A stretch of 45,814 bases of DNA from Planctomycetes bacterium TMED75 (GCA_002171655.1 NHEC01000105.1:29239-75052), one strand, 5' to 3'; counted from the first letter of the stretch, positions 1 through 9,634 are shown. Made by a program: numbers and translations. The notes: generated by a model from the letters alone, not told the origin.

Positions 1-705
1 CTTGAGAAGCTGGTCACCCCGAAGACCAAGTTGATCTCGATCTGCAATCCCAACAATCCTTCAGGCGCAGCACTGGGTGCGGAGGAACTGGATCACATCG
101 CACAGATCGCAAAAAGAAATGATGCCTGGACTCTGGTGGACGAGATCTATCAGGGCGCGGAACTTGACGGAACCACCACCCCATCGATGTGGGGTCGGCA
201 CGACAAGGTCGTCGTCACCAACAGCCTTTCGAAAGCCTACGGTCTGCCGGGACTTCGACTTGGTTGGATTCTTGCGCCGGAAGACACGATCGAAGAATGC
301 TGGGGAAGACACGACTACACGACGATCAGTCCCGGTGCCCTCAGCGACCACCTTGCGGAAAAGGCACTGGAGCCAGCGCGTCGTGCTCGAATCCTCGAAA
401 GAACCCGGGAACTTCTGACCACCAACCTCGGGATCGCGATGAAATGGGTCAAGGGGCAGGACCAACTGAAAACCATCACCCCTCAGGCTGGCGCGTTTCT
501 GATGCTCAAGTACGACCAGGGCATCAACTCGAGTGAACTGGCGGAACGCCTTCGCGTGGAGAAGAGCATCTTGGTGGTACCGGGTGATCACTTCGGAATG
601 GATGGGTGGCTCAGAGTCGGATTCGGTGACGACACCGACACGCTCGAACGCGGACTCCATCGACTCTCGGAGATGCTTCTCGAACTGAACACCGAATCGG
701 TGTGA
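1..705 (+). CDS. Class I/II PLP-dependent aminotransferase, C-terminal part (5' end outside window)
   Basis: The frame is open from the first base, so the gene starts upstream and about 234 C-terminal residues are visible. The fold-type I aminotransferase core is clear. CNPNNPSG is the substrate/cofactor loop, the VDEIY stretch carries the Asp that contacts the pyridine nitrogen, and SLSKAYGLPGLRLGW carries the Schiff-base lysine (codon 78 counted from base 1). The C-terminal small domain ends with a GDHFG...LRVGFG segment containing the carboxylate-binding Arg. The enzyme would transfer an amino group between an amino acid and a 2-oxo acid in the cytoplasm. The substrate cannot be told from this part. 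An internal TTG at 31 is not a likely start because homology continues through it. The stop codon directly abuts the stop of the convergent gene at 706. Confidence 0.9.
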   Translation, partial: LEKLVTPKTKLISICNPNNPSGAALGAEELDHIAQIAKRNDAWTLVDEIYQGAELDGTTTPSMWGRHDKVVVTNSLSKAYGLPGLRLGWILAPEDTIEECWGRHDYTTISPGALSDHLAEKALEPARRARILERTRELLTTNLGIAMKWVKGQDQLKTITPQAGAFLMLKYDQGINSSELAERLRVEKSILVVPGDHFGMDGWLRVGFGDDTDTLERGLHRLSEMLLELNTESV

Positions 706-1905
706 TCAGTCGGATTCAGGCGGTGCAAGCAGAACCGCCTGCTCCAGCCTGATTGAGTCCTGAAGAGGGCCGTTGGCCTGCTCGTGGAGTTCAAGCACCA
801 ACCTACGACCGGGAATCCTGAGTCGTATCTCGAGCGTGGGGTCTTCGCCGTCGATCGCTTGGCTCAGGAGAACCCCTGATTCATCGGAAACGATCAACTC
901 CAGGCTTCCATGCCTCCTCAATGAAGATGGCAGGATCGCGGTGGCCAGGAATCCCATACCTGGCTGTGGCAGATTCCATTGGAGGCGAATCGGACCCGAT
1001 ACCGTGAGTGAAGGTGCATCAAGTGGCCAGGTACCAGGTGCCACGTGGGGACGCGGGTAGTGGTATCGCAGTTGACCGTCCAGTCCCGAGACCGTGGGAT
1101 CGAGCGCAGCAAGAGGAAGTACGCTGTCGGGATCGAAGACCAAAGCATCCACGGTGTGCAGAGATGAGATCTGCTGGCCGGATTGATCACTGAAGATCAG
1201 ACCGATCCCCTGCTCGTACTGAAATCGGTCGACGGTGAACTTGTCACTTCCGTTGGACCAGATGCGAGGACCGGATGCTGCGGTGGTTTCGTTGAGCAAT
1301 ACGAAGGATGCGACTCGATCAAATGGGACTTGAATCATGGTTCCATCTTGCCGTTCGATGTGCAGGTCGCTGCCCAGTCGATCGATCAGACCCACGATGC
1401 GATCTCCGTTTTCCAGAATCACCAGATCCTCGTTTTCAGACGAGATCGGTGGATCGTTCATCCGGCGATTGAATGCAAGAATTCGATCCAGAGGTGCGTC
1501 AACCTGTTCTAGGCTCCAATTCTTCCAGATCAATTGGTCACCGGTGATACGTGGATCGATTCGGTAGTAGGTCCCATCCGTCAGCCAGAGTCGACTTGAA
1601 TAAGTATCGGGGATGTCCGAATGATCGAAGAGATCTTGGGGATCTACCTCGATGAACGCGATCTGGTCAGGCCGGATAGAACTTCGATCACCACCGGGGA
1701 GTTCGAGAACGACACGTTCAGAGTCGAGGTAGAAAAGCTTTCCGGTGTGCTCGGTGAGATCAGTTCGGACAATCCGGACCTGGCTGTGGGTGGGTGGTGG
1801 ATCCGACGAGGACTGATCGGCATCAACCGATGACAACGGAATGGACATCAGGCAGAAGAGTGATCCAGTCGCCAGGACTTTCAGATGTTCAGTGCGGGTG
1901 CTCAT
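706..1905 (-). CDS. Secreted beta-rich hypothetical protein, last gene of the MoxR-VWA operon
   Basis: 399 residues starting at ATG, with a signal peptide (about residues 1-30, hydrophobic LATGSLFCLMSIPLSS, then Ala-Asp). After a short low-complexity stretch there are two similar small beta-strand modules. One is around residues 45-90 (TGKLFYLDSERVVLELPGG...IAFIEV) and one around 160-205 (LENGDRIVGLIDRLGSDLHI...VASFVL). Both resemble Sm/SH3-like barrels seen in planctomycete exported proteins. The last 130 residues resemble an NPCBM-type carbohydrate-binding beta-sandwich (GMGFLATAILPSSLRRHGS ... RRLVLELHE), but this is a weak resemblance. It follows the toroid gene by 19 bases on the same strand, so it is probably cotranscribed. 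The function is unknown; extracytoplasmic binding is inferred from fold and export signal only. Confidence 0.8.
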   Translation of the reverse strand: MSTRTEHLKVLATGSLFCLMSIPLSSVDADQSSSDPPPTHSQVRIVRTDLTEHTGKLFYLDSERVVLELPGGDRSSIRPDQIAFIEVDPQDLFDHSDIPDTYSSRLWLTDGTYYRIDPRITGDQLIWKNWSLEQVDAPLDRILAFNRRMNDPPISSENEDLVILENGDRIVGLIDRLGSDLHIERQDGTMIQVPFDRVASFVLLNETTAASGPRIWSNGSDKFTVDRFQYEQGIGLIFSDQSGQQISSLHTVDALVFDPDSVLPLAALDPTVSGLDGQLRYHYPRPHVAPGTWPLDAPSLTVSGPIRLQWNLPQPGMGFLATAILPSSLRRHGSLELIVSDESGVLLSQAIDGEDPTLEIRLRIPGRRLVLELHEQANGPLQDSIRLEQAVLLAPPESD

Positions 1906-1924
1906 GAGGTTTTCGGAGCCGCGA

Positions 1925-2995
1925 TCATTTCTGGAAGATAGGAAGGTATCGCTTAGGCATCTGGAGGATGATCAATGACATTGCGGTCGCATAGGCACGG
2001 CCGGTCTGGTTGTCCTGCCAACCACCATCCGATGATTGGTACTTGAGCAATACTGTTCGAATCGCAGGCCACCAGTTGGTCCAGCGCTCACCACCGGCGA
2101 TGAACATCGCCTGAGTCGCGTAATAGTGACCGTAATAGAAATGCGAGCGAACCGATGACATGTTTCCTGATTCCGGTCCGACAGTGCGGTTGAGGTAGTC
2201 GATACCCCGGTCGATCGCATTGTCATCGTAGATCCCCGCATAGAAGAGTGCCGCCACCCCCGCAGCGGTTCTCGGCCACGCACTTGCTCCAGACTGAAGC
2301 ATGTACCTGAAGCCTCCATCGGGATTCTGACACCTCTGAACATATCGAACCGCACGATCGATGGTTGTTCGGGGGATTTTGATTCCGGCATTTCGCGCAG
2401 AGCGAAGTCCCATGACCTGACAAATCGTGACCGAAACGTCTGCATCGTAGGGAACCGGGTTGTATCGCCAACCACCCTCGTCATTTTGTGAGTTGATGAT
2501 GAGGTTGACCGCACGAACCAGGGCATCTCGTACCCGATTGTCCTGAGGATTCATTCCGTACACCTCACCGAGAAACAGTGTGGCGAATCCATGACCGTAC
2601 ATCGGTCCGTGTGAGGTGCTCTTGGAGGCGATGAGTCCGGTTTCAGTCGAACAAGACAACACGAAATCCAGTGTTTTCTGGATGGCATGCCCGTATTTGT
2701 TCTGCCCGGGCATGTGGCCATCGGCCATCAGGGAAAGAGCACACAACGAAGCTATTCCGACATTCTTGCCGTACCGGCCGCGTCCGAAGGAGCCATCAGT
2801 GTTCTGCTCGCCGAGCAGGAAATCCATACCCCGCCGGCAGGAAACAAGAAGTTGATCTGTCATTTCCGGTGGCGCTTCGGCCTTGGTGGAGGCTGGTGGT
2901 GACGGATCCGAGGGTTTCTTCAGGGACCGAGCATCCTGATCCACCACGGGTGAACCAATGACAAATAAGGCGAGGATGTGAGGAAGTGCGTTCAC
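1925..2995 (-). CDS. Secreted alpha/alpha-toroid protein (prenyltransferase/squalene-oxidase repeat family)
   Basis: 356 residues. The GTG start at 2995 overlaps the upstream TGA in GTGA, so translation is probably coupled. The N-terminus is short and hydrophobic (ALPHILALFVIGSPVV), consistent with export. From about residue 50 there are repeated QW-like motifs typical of the terpenoid cyclase/prenyltransferase toroid: GEQNTDGSFG, SQNDEGGWRY, CQNPDGGFRY and YQSSDGGWQD, each followed by a helix pair. The squalene-hopene cyclase DxDD motif is not present; the nearest stretch is YDADVS. Catalysis is therefore doubtful, and a structural or binding role in the periplasm is as likely. Proteins of this repeat type next to MoxR/VWA genes are common in planctomycetes, but no role has been assigned that I know of. 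Confidence 0.85.
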   Translation of the reverse strand: MNALPHILALFVIGSPVVDQDARSLKKPSDPSPPASTKAEAPPEMTDQLLVSCRRGMDFLLGEQNTDGSFGRGRYGKNVGIASLCALSLMADGHMPGQNKYGHAIQKTLDFVLSCSTETGLIASKSTSHGPMYGHGFATLFLGEVYGMNPQDNRVRDALVRAVNLIINSQNDEGGWRYNPVPYDADVSVTICQVMGLRSARNAGIKIPRTTIDRAVRYVQRCQNPDGGFRYMLQSGASAWPRTAAGVAALFYAGIYDDNAIDRGIDYLNRTVGPESGNMSSVRSHFYYGHYYATQAMFIAGGERWTNWWPAIRTVLLKYQSSDGGWQDNQTGRAYATAMSLIILQMPKRYLPIFQK

Positions 2996-3756
2996 TCCGA
3001 TGCATCCTCTGCAATTCGTCGATAGTAGGACTCGGTGAGGTTGCGGTACATCCTTGAAACCGATTCACGCATTCCCTGACGAAGCAGATTTCGCATTCGA
3101 TCGGGTAGATTCCCCCATTCGACATCCGACTCCTCGAAGAGCACCTGAAACTGTGCTTCCTGCCGTCCGGGCGGAAGCTGTTCATTGGATTCACCTTGTT
3201 GTGAAGGTGCCTGTTGTGATTCCGATTGATTTGAATTCTCGGGTTGCTGAGGGATTTGATTCTGCTCGGACTGCTGCTGCTGCTGTTGTTGTTGAGAACT
3301 CGATGACTGTTGTTGTTGCTGCTGCTGCTGCTGAGCCGCTTCCTTGATCACGGCATCCAATCGCGACATGATCTCTTTTTGCAATCGCTGAACATCGATT
3401 CCGGTCGACCGGCTCTCATCGAGCATTTGGGCCGCGACTGCCATGTCGTTGATCGCTGCGCTGAAGGAATCTGCGAGCTCACGTTCGTTCAGGCGATCAT
3501 CGATCTTCTTGCGATCGTTCTCGGTCAAGGCATCCACATCAGGTTCGGATTCCGATTCGGCCTCTTCTGATTCCTCGATCCCCAGCAGTTCGTCAAGAGA
3601 TGGTGTCTCCTGTTCGGTGGCTGGAACCACTGAAGCAGGTGGGTCGTCATCTGGTTCAGGGTCTTGGAGGGACCCGGCGAGGGCAAGAGACCCCAGCACC
3701 AGTCCGGAAGTGAAGATCATCAAAGAGCTGGCACGTTTTCTTTCAAGATGAATCAT
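2992..3756 (-). CDS. Exported Gln-rich, acidic low-complexity protein
   Basis: 254 residues. The ATG start overlaps the upstream TGA (ATGA), and the stop overlaps the next gene's GTG. The N-terminus has a basic stretch and a hydrophobic core (SSLMIFTSGLVLGSLALAG), a signal peptide or single anchor. Residues 30-80 are rich in Asp, Glu and Pro. Residues 85-140 are predicted helical. Residues 142-162 contain two poly-Gln runs (9 and 8) split by four serines, followed by a Gln/Ser/Asn-rich linker. The last 50 residues (LPDRMRNLLRQGMRESVSRMYRNLTESYYRRIAED) are helical and amphipathic. I do not recognise a family, but the same short C-terminal helix pattern occurs in planctomycete proteins of this operon type. 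It may bind the neighbouring coiled-coil membrane protein; this is inference from coupling only. Confidence 0.75.
   Translation of the reverse strand: MIHLERKRASSLMIFTSGLVLGSLALAGSLQDPEPDDDPPASVVPATEQETPSLDELLGIEESEEAESESEPDVDALTENDRKKIDDRLNERELADSFSAAINDMAVAAQMLDESRSTGIDVQRLQKEIMSRLDAVIKEAAQQQQQQQQQSSSSQQQQQQQQSEQNQIPQQPENSNQSESQQAPSQQGESNEQLPPGRQEAQFQVLFEESDVEWGNLPDRMRNLLRQGMRESVSRMYRNLTESYYRRIAEDASE
3271..3333 (-). repeat. CAG/CAA trinucleotide tract coding two poly-Gln runs
   Basis: On the plus strand the tract reads as runs of CTG and TTG triplets. On the coding strand these are CAG and CAA codons for 9 and then 8 glutamines separated by four serine codons. Runs of five identical CTG triplets are present, so in-frame length change by slippage is possible. 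Confidence 0.85.
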
Positions 3757-6700
3757 CGAATACCCTTTCCAGCTACGGGAGTTTCGGGCTCGGGAGCAGC
3801 CGGTTCTCGTTGTTCCGCCTGTTCCTGCAACGCCTCCAACAGTTTAGTCCCCAGATCGAAGAGTTCTGACTGCATTTCAGCAAGTTCCTCGACAGTGGAC
3901 TCCACCTCGGAAGCGGTTTCCGCACCTGCATTCGATTCTTCATCGACCAGTCGGGTCCTGCGATAGATTTGCTCCTGCAGATTTCGGAGCAACTTGAGTT
4001 CGGAAAGTGGTGGGATGATCTGGGCTTGCGGTTGGGATTGCTGGCCCCCACCCTGCTGAGCACCACCGGCATCTCCGTTTTCAGAGAAAGGGCTGTCATC
4101 CTGATTGGATTCCGCAAGCACCTCGGCAAGATCCATCAGGGATTCGATGATCAACTCCTCCCGGTTTCTGACCCACTGACCGGTATCTCCGTCATGGAGT
4201 CGATCACGAACCTGAGCGGACCATTCGTCGATCATCTGGTGGACGCGAGAGACGAGAAGAGTCGACTCGATTTCCGGCATCTCGTTCACCAACTCAACGA
4301 GAGTGGATCGGATCGATTCCTGTTCGAGTGAAAGACGCTTGGCTCGGATGAGGGTACGCCGAGTGCTCCGCTGGCCGGGCGCAGGGCTGATCTCCTCGGT
4401 CTCGATTCGGAGGCCGGTTTCCTTTTCCGCGAGCTCCAGATACGCCTTTCGCAACTTCTCTCGCTTCTGCCTGGATTCCTCGTTCTCGGCCGATCGTTCC
4501 GCTTCGCGAGCAAGTTCAAGTGCCTTTTCGAGTTCTTCAAGACTTTGATTCATCTTGAATTCAGTCACCGCAAGATCACGTTCTTCGGACCGTAGGGAAC
4601 TGATCGAGTCTCCCTGATGAGACTCAGCCGACTCGATTCTCCTGGCGATCCTTTGTCCACCGGATCCGGAGGCGGTTGCCTCCACCCGAACACTCGCAGT
4701 GTTTCCGGCAAGGGAGATTTGAGAGGAGATGCGCTGTTCGATCTCGGGTTCGAACTCTGAAGAGTCTGGGTCCGGGATTCGTGCCAGGGAGATCAACTCG
4801 TCCTCATTTCCGGAAACGACCTGTTCCAGCGATCGAACGAGATTCGAAAGTTGTCGAGCCAGTTGCTCCGCACGAGCACCACGGTCCTCCTGAAGATCCT
4901 CAAGCATTCGGCTGAGAGTCTCAATCGATTCCTCCTGTGCTTCTTGGGCGTTCGAAATCTGGTTTTCACTGATTTGACGAGCAGCCTCCTCGAGGGTTCT
5001 TGAAAGTTCGGATCGTTCGGCTCGGCGCGCAGCGGATTGAAGGGATTCTGCACGTTGTCGGTCGGCTTGATCCATGATTTCACCACGTTCGCGGAGTGAA
5101 TCGGACAACTCCTCCGAACGTCTGGCCGTTTCAGACTGGCTGGCGGACAATTGATCGAGTTCACTCCTTTCCTCATCCGCGAGTTCATCACGGGTTCGGC
5201 CTATGGTTTCATCGCCGATCCTACTGGTCTGGTCACGGAGTTCGATGAGTTCCTCGAGCATGTCTTCAACCTGCCTAGTGACCAGCCAGGAGTCCTCGTT
5301 GCGATCAAGCAATGCCACCAGATCGACGAGTTCGTCACGAACTTCCTGCTGGAGTTCGATCGCGTCGGATCGCTCCGTACCCGTGGAGTCCGATTGGGAA
5401 GAAGGTGATGATTGTGGTTGTCCTGCATTTTCAAGTTCGTCACTTGCTCGTGATGATGATCGACCTGCCGAAGAAAGGATGTCGCGGGACTGTCGAATGA
5501 GCTCTTCGAGTATGGGATCGTCAAGATTATTTCGCGAGACTCGATCCTGGATTGAATCAAGTGCGTCCTCGGTGGTTGCTATGCGTTGACTGATCCGGGC
5601 CTGGTCGACTGCAGCGGATTCGGGATTTGTGGGTGTCTTTTCTTGTGTTTCTCGCTGCATCGTTTCCAACCGGATCGTGTTTCTTCGGATAGAAGCGATC
5701 TGCTGCTGAACGAGTTCGGAAAAATCACCTGGAGCGATGACGGTGATGCGACGGGGGTTTGATTCAACCACGGGGTGACGAACACCATCCTTGACGTAGG
5801 CGTCTGAAACTCGTGAAACGATCTCGAAGACGTCACCTGGTTCGGCTTCAAAGTCTCCTAGGTGGATCAAATGAGACATCTCGATGGTTTTATCACCCGC
5901 GGTGAATTCACGGGAATCGATGCGCTTGGCGTCAGATCCGACCGGTGCATTGTTTGCTCGCTTGAAGATCTCGATCAACGCGGTGTCGACCGCGACATCA
6001 TCTCGGCCTTCCGCCTGAATATCGATCATCGCGCCCGGAAGCACGATCTCATCCGAAGGTGGTTCGATCACAACTGTGGATGGCATTCGGTCATCGATCA
6101 CGTTGATTCCGAAGCCAATTTCATCGATGTTCACGATTCCATGTTCATCAACCAAGGTAACCAGTCCACTCGTGGTTGAAGCCAGGTTCTTCTCCAGAAC
6201 CCAGCTCTGTGGGACGGGGGTATCAAATCGAGCATCGGATCCGAGCGAGCCGAAGGTTTCAGTCAGCCAGTCAGCATCGGGTTCCTCGGGAACCGGCAGG
6301 GGTTTCGAAAGAGAGAAGTTGAATCGGACAGTGGATCCTTCGAGTATGGGTGACTCGGGGTACGCACGAACATCCGTACCGGTTCCCAGATCAAGGGTCA
6401 GTGATTCAAGCTGCGAAGCGGCGTATTGAGGCGGAACGACCTCGAGGGTCGTCTCGGTGATCGATGGTGAATCAACGATACGGATGAGGGAAGTCTGCGT
6501 CTTGTAGTCATAGGTCTCGAAGGACACCTCCATTGCATCACCATCGACGTCGATCAGTCGTTCAAAGAGACCGCCACCTTGAGGAGTCAGCAATATCTCG
6601 TACCTCGATACGACCTTGTCTTCCGAAATGACTGAGTAGCTGGCGCTAACTCGGGTGTCCGGATCACCTTTTTCGAGTCGGGCAGAGAGCGCGAGTGGGA

Positions 6701-7307
6701 CACCTCGGGGATACACATCTCCATCAGTGATCATGGGCACAATGAGTGTGGTCGCGGGCCAACGTGCCGATCCAAGAGGAGTGAACATCCGGCGCAGGCC
6801 GGTCATCGAAAGATCGCTCCACACGATCACGAAGAGAAAGACAACGCAGAGCATTCCCAGCAGTAACGAGAAGGAATGTATGGTCGGCCGGATACGGATG
6901 ATCTCGGAGGTTGGAACGGTAGAAAGATGCCGATCGACCTCTTCGACTAGGTCGGCGGCCATGGGATTCCGGTCAGAAACACCACTGGATGCGAACTCGG
7001 ATGCAGACGCGATCTTTCCTTGAAGTCCGGGGATCAATCGCTCAGTTCTGAGTGCCAGTTGAACACGGTGGGGTTTGAATCGGATTGCAGGAAGAATCAT
7101 TCGAACGAACCCCACCATCAGAAGAATGGCTCCAGCGAAGAGCAGGAGGAATCGAAGTATTCCGGGGAGAGTGAAGATGAAATCCAGAAAGATGAACACG
7201 ATGGCCCAGAGAAGAATCATGGCGAGAAGATTGCAGCAGGAACGCAACACCGCGAGCAGTCGCACTCGGCGAGCGATCTTTTCGAATTTTTCGATGAATC
7301 CAGTCAT
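3753..7307 (-). CDS. DUF4175-like membrane protein with long coiled-coil region
   Basis: A longer frame opens at a GTG at 7337. The ATG at 7307 overlaps the upstream TGA as ATGA, exactly as in the neighbouring genes, so I use it (1184 residues). Two transmembrane helices lie near residues 24-45 and 50-72 and a third near 145-163. The 80-residue segment between helices 2 and 3 is soluble. After helix 3 comes a beta-rich extracytoplasmic region (about 170-520), then some 600 residues of Glu/Arg/Gln/Ser-rich helix with heptad character, strongly predicted as coiled coil. The end is Gln/Pro/Glu-rich. The layout matches proteins annotated as DUF4175 family in planctomycetes. The role is unknown; it may be a long envelope-spanning scaffold for the MoxR/VWA proteins encoded upstream. 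Confidence 0.85.
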   Translation of the reverse strand: MTGFIEKFEKIARRVRLLAVLRSCCNLLAMILLWAIVFIFLDFIFTLPGILRFLLLFAGAILLMVGFVRMILPAIRFKPHRVQLALRTERLIPGLQGKIASASEFASSGVSDRNPMAADLVEEVDRHLSTVPTSEIIRIRPTIHSFSLLLGMLCVVFLFVIVWSDLSMTGLRRMFTPLGSARWPATTLIVPMITDGDVYPRGVPLALSARLEKGDPDTRVSASYSVISEDKVVSRYEILLTPQGGGLFERLIDVDGDAMEVSFETYDYKTQTSLIRIVDSPSITETTLEVVPPQYAASQLESLTLDLGTGTDVRAYPESPILEGSTVRFNFSLSKPLPVPEEPDADWLTETFGSLGSDARFDTPVPQSWVLEKNLASTTSGLVTLVDEHGIVNIDEIGFGINVIDDRMPSTVVIEPPSDEIVLPGAMIDIQAEGRDDVAVDTALIEIFKRANNAPVGSDAKRIDSREFTAGDKTIEMSHLIHLGDFEAEPGDVFEIVSRVSDAYVKDGVRHPVVESNPRRITVIAPGDFSELVQQQIASIRRNTIRLETMQRETQEKTPTNPESAAVDQARISQRIATTEDALDSIQDRVSRNNLDDPILEELIRQSRDILSSAGRSSSRASDELENAGQPQSSPSSQSDSTGTERSDAIELQQEVRDELVDLVALLDRNEDSWLVTRQVEDMLEELIELRDQTSRIGDETIGRTRDELADEERSELDQLSASQSETARRSEELSDSLRERGEIMDQADRQRAESLQSAARRAERSELSRTLEEAARQISENQISNAQEAQEESIETLSRMLEDLQEDRGARAEQLARQLSNLVRSLEQVVSGNEDELISLARIPDPDSSEFEPEIEQRISSQISLAGNTASVRVEATASGSGGQRIARRIESAESHQGDSISSLRSEERDLAVTEFKMNQSLEELEKALELAREAERSAENEESRQKREKLRKAYLELAEKETGLRIETEEISPAPGQRSTRRTLIRAKRLSLEQESIRSTLVELVNEMPEIESTLLVSRVHQMIDEWSAQVRDRLHDGDTGQWVRNREELIIESLMDLAEVLAESNQDDSPFSENGDAGGAQQGGGQQSQPQAQIIPPLSELKLLRNLQEQIYRRTRLVDEESNAGAETASEVESTVEELAEMQSELFDLGTKLLEALQEQAEQREPAAPEPETPVAGKGIR

Positions 7308-9634
7308 GTCATTCTGATCGATCTTCGAACAACCCACTCCAGGGTGAGCAGGCCGATCAACAGGAAAAGGAAGGTACCCGTGTTCCAGATTGGAACAACG
7401 ATCGGGTTCTCGATCAAGACGTCACGGTTTGGAAGAAGATCCGGAATACGATCAATGGAATCCGGAGGAACACTGGTTCCCCCACTGTTGCGAGAGATGT
7501 CTTCCAGCAATTGGTGATCGGCATCGAGAATCCTGAATTCATCGTCGGGTCTTGAAACATCAAATGATCCGTTTCCGGAGATTCCAGGCAGTTCGGAGAG
7601 AATCGGATGCAGGACCCGGATTGAAAAACGACCGGTCTGCTCCGGGGTCCAGTCCGATTCCCAAGCAGGCTCTTCATCCTCTTTGGCGAGTTCAAGCTCC
7701 ACGGAACTCCCACCCTCAAGATGAACAATCTCGATCGGAATCAGATCCTCCAGAGTGCTGGCCAATCTCTGATCATGCACTCGAATGCTTATTCGAGCAG
7801 ATGATCCAGGGGTAATTCGTTCGGGGGTGACGAACAGTTCGGCGGTTCCACCTCCAGTATCCAGTGATTGTCGGGCAAGAAAGCGGATAAGGCCGATCCA
7901 CCATCGATCGGTCAGTTCCTCACCTCGGCCGAACCTCCAACGCCAGATGTCGTCCATCGCGGAATACAGAATCTGACCGGAGCCGTAACGCATCGACAAA
8001 AGAGCTGGAATCGAATTCGATGAGGAGCTCTTGCCGCTGGCCAGGACCTCAGATGTTGGTTTCAATTGACGGGGGTCGATTATCTGCATCGATTGAAGAT
8101 TCGACCAGCCTGTTTCAGGATCCGAAAGTTCGTCAACCCATCCCCCAGGGTTCTCGGGATCGAGTACCAGAACCCCAAGACTGCTGGCAAATCGAGTGGG
8201 GCTAATCGTGATCGGTTCGGTGGACTCCTCAAGTTCGAGTGGGGATCGCATGGGAAGCAGATCACTCATCCCGGAAGAGGACCATGAACTGGGTGTGTTG
8301 CGAGGCCCGCCCAACCAGAAGAGCCCCATTCCCTTCTCAGACACCTGGTTCGCGAAGAGTTCCAGCTGTTCCGAACTGAAAAAACCGGCGGGAACATCCC
8401 CGATGATCATCAGATCGAACGAATCGATCTCTTCGCTGGTTCTCGGAAGGCGCGAAATCGGTACGTTGCCCTCTTGAGCGAAATCACTATCGGCGGAAAG
8501 AAGCATCACCGAGCTTTCGATGGAATCCTCTCGAACCAAGAGATTCTTCAGGTAGCGATATTCCCATCTCGGATATCCCTCGATGTAGAGAACACGAACA
8601 GGGCGATCAACGACGTCGATCTTGAATTCGAAGCTGTCATTCTCGGTGAAGAGGTCTTCGTCAGTGGAATCCAAACGAACCAGGAAATCACGTATTCCGG
8701 GATCGTCCATTTTTGCGGTAAGAAGGATCTCTTCATCATCCATAGAGATCGAGGTGCTCACGCTGTCCACGACCTCACCTGAAGACTGATCAACGAGCTC
8801 GGCGGTGATGTTGCGTACATCGAAGGAACCAGTTGATCCGACAGAGAGACGAACAGGTATCGAATCCCGGATGAAGGCGCGATCCGGATGTTGGACATCG
8901 GTGATCGAGATGTCATGGACTGGAAAACTTGAGCCTAGGGGAACTGAGAGAACGGGAACTCCCTGCTGTTTGAGCAGACGAGAAAGGGATCTACCGGGCA
9001 TCTGATTGGATCGCCCGTCACTCATGAGAATGATTGCGCTCACAGGCCGATTCGATCCGAGCTCCAAGACTTGCCGGAGGGATTGGGGAATATCCGTGTT
9101 CCATCCATCAGGCTCCTCCAGAATCGGGATTTGTATCGATTCGGATCCAGCAGGAGAAGATGGATCAGTGTTGATGCTGTAGACGCCGGATGAGAAACCG
9201 AACCAGTCGACATCACTTCTCGATTCGATCTCCATCCAGGTCTTCGGATGATCGTCGATGAGACGTCGAAGTTGTTCGTCACGGGAAATCCTGATCCCAT
9301 TGAATCGCGTGTCCTCGATATTCATTGATCCAGATCGATCCAGCATGAACATCACAACATCCTGTTCAACTGTTTCTCTGGGAAAGAGAACCTGGGGTCC
9401 AGAAATCAGAATCACCAGAAGAAGAAGGCTTGAGAAACGGAGGAATGCAAGAAGGATTCTGATCAGTGGATGCCCGCCCTGGCGCGAATAACTCCAGATC
9501 GAGAGAGTGGCAACCACAGTGATGATCACGAACCAGAGCCAGCCCGAGAATGGGTGAATCCACGATATTCTCAATCCGGTTGCATCATCCGGGATCGATC
9601 CCAGGTCGAAGAACACGCTGAAGAATGTGCTCAT
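7304..9634 (-). CDS. VWA-domain membrane protein with amidotransferase-like domain
   Basis: 776 residues. The ATG overlaps the upstream TGA (ATGA). Transmembrane helices lie at about 33-50 and 58-79, followed by a von Willebrand factor A domain starting near residue 90. Its metal site is intact: D99-R-S101-G-S103 (VVMFMLDRSGSM), with a later SAIILMSDG segment carrying the conserved Asp. A beta-rich region follows, then a segment resembling a class I glutamine-amidotransferase-like Rossmann domain (DLMIIGDVPAGFFSSEQ ... GLFWLGGP). It lacks an obvious catalytic Cys. A C-terminal helix lies near residues 750-768. This architecture is typical of the planctomycete MoxR cluster. It probably binds a divalent metal and protein ligands in the envelope, and is a likely client or partner of the MoxR ATPase. 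Confidence 0.88.
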   Translation of the reverse strand: MSTFFSVFFDLGSIPDDATGLRISWIHPFSGWLWFVIITVVATLSIWSYSRQGGHPLIRILLAFLRFSSLLLLVILISGPQVLFPRETVEQDVVMFMLDRSGSMNIEDTRFNGIRISRDEQLRRLIDDHPKTWMEIESRSDVDWFGFSSGVYSINTDPSSPAGSESIQIPILEEPDGWNTDIPQSLRQVLELGSNRPVSAIILMSDGRSNQMPGRSLSRLLKQQGVPVLSVPLGSSFPVHDISITDVQHPDRAFIRDSIPVRLSVGSTGSFDVRNITAELVDQSSGEVVDSVSTSISMDDEEILLTAKMDDPGIRDFLVRLDSTDEDLFTENDSFEFKIDVVDRPVRVLYIEGYPRWEYRYLKNLLVREDSIESSVMLLSADSDFAQEGNVPISRLPRTSEEIDSFDLMIIGDVPAGFFSSEQLELFANQVSEKGMGLFWLGGPRNTPSSWSSSGMSDLLPMRSPLELEESTEPITISPTRFASSLGVLVLDPENPGGWVDELSDPETGWSNLQSMQIIDPRQLKPTSEVLASGKSSSSNSIPALLSMRYGSGQILYSAMDDIWRWRFGRGEELTDRWWIGLIRFLARQSLDTGGGTAELFVTPERITPGSSARISIRVHDQRLASTLEDLIPIEIVHLEGGSSVELELAKEDEEPAWESDWTPEQTGRFSIRVLHPILSELPGISGNGSFDVSRPDDEFRILDADHQLLEDISRNSGGTSVPPDSIDRIPDLLPNRDVLIENPIVVPIWNTGTFLFLLIGLLTLEWVVRRSIRMT

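Noticed and set aside
61-660. 199-residue frame antisense to the aminotransferase
   Set aside because: The plus-strand frame has clear aminotransferase motifs; this is an antisense shadow.
7020-7517. 165-residue plus-strand frame opposite the DUF4175-like gene
   Set aside because: Antisense to strongly supported coding sequence with transmembrane helices and coupled starts; composition is that of a shadow frame.
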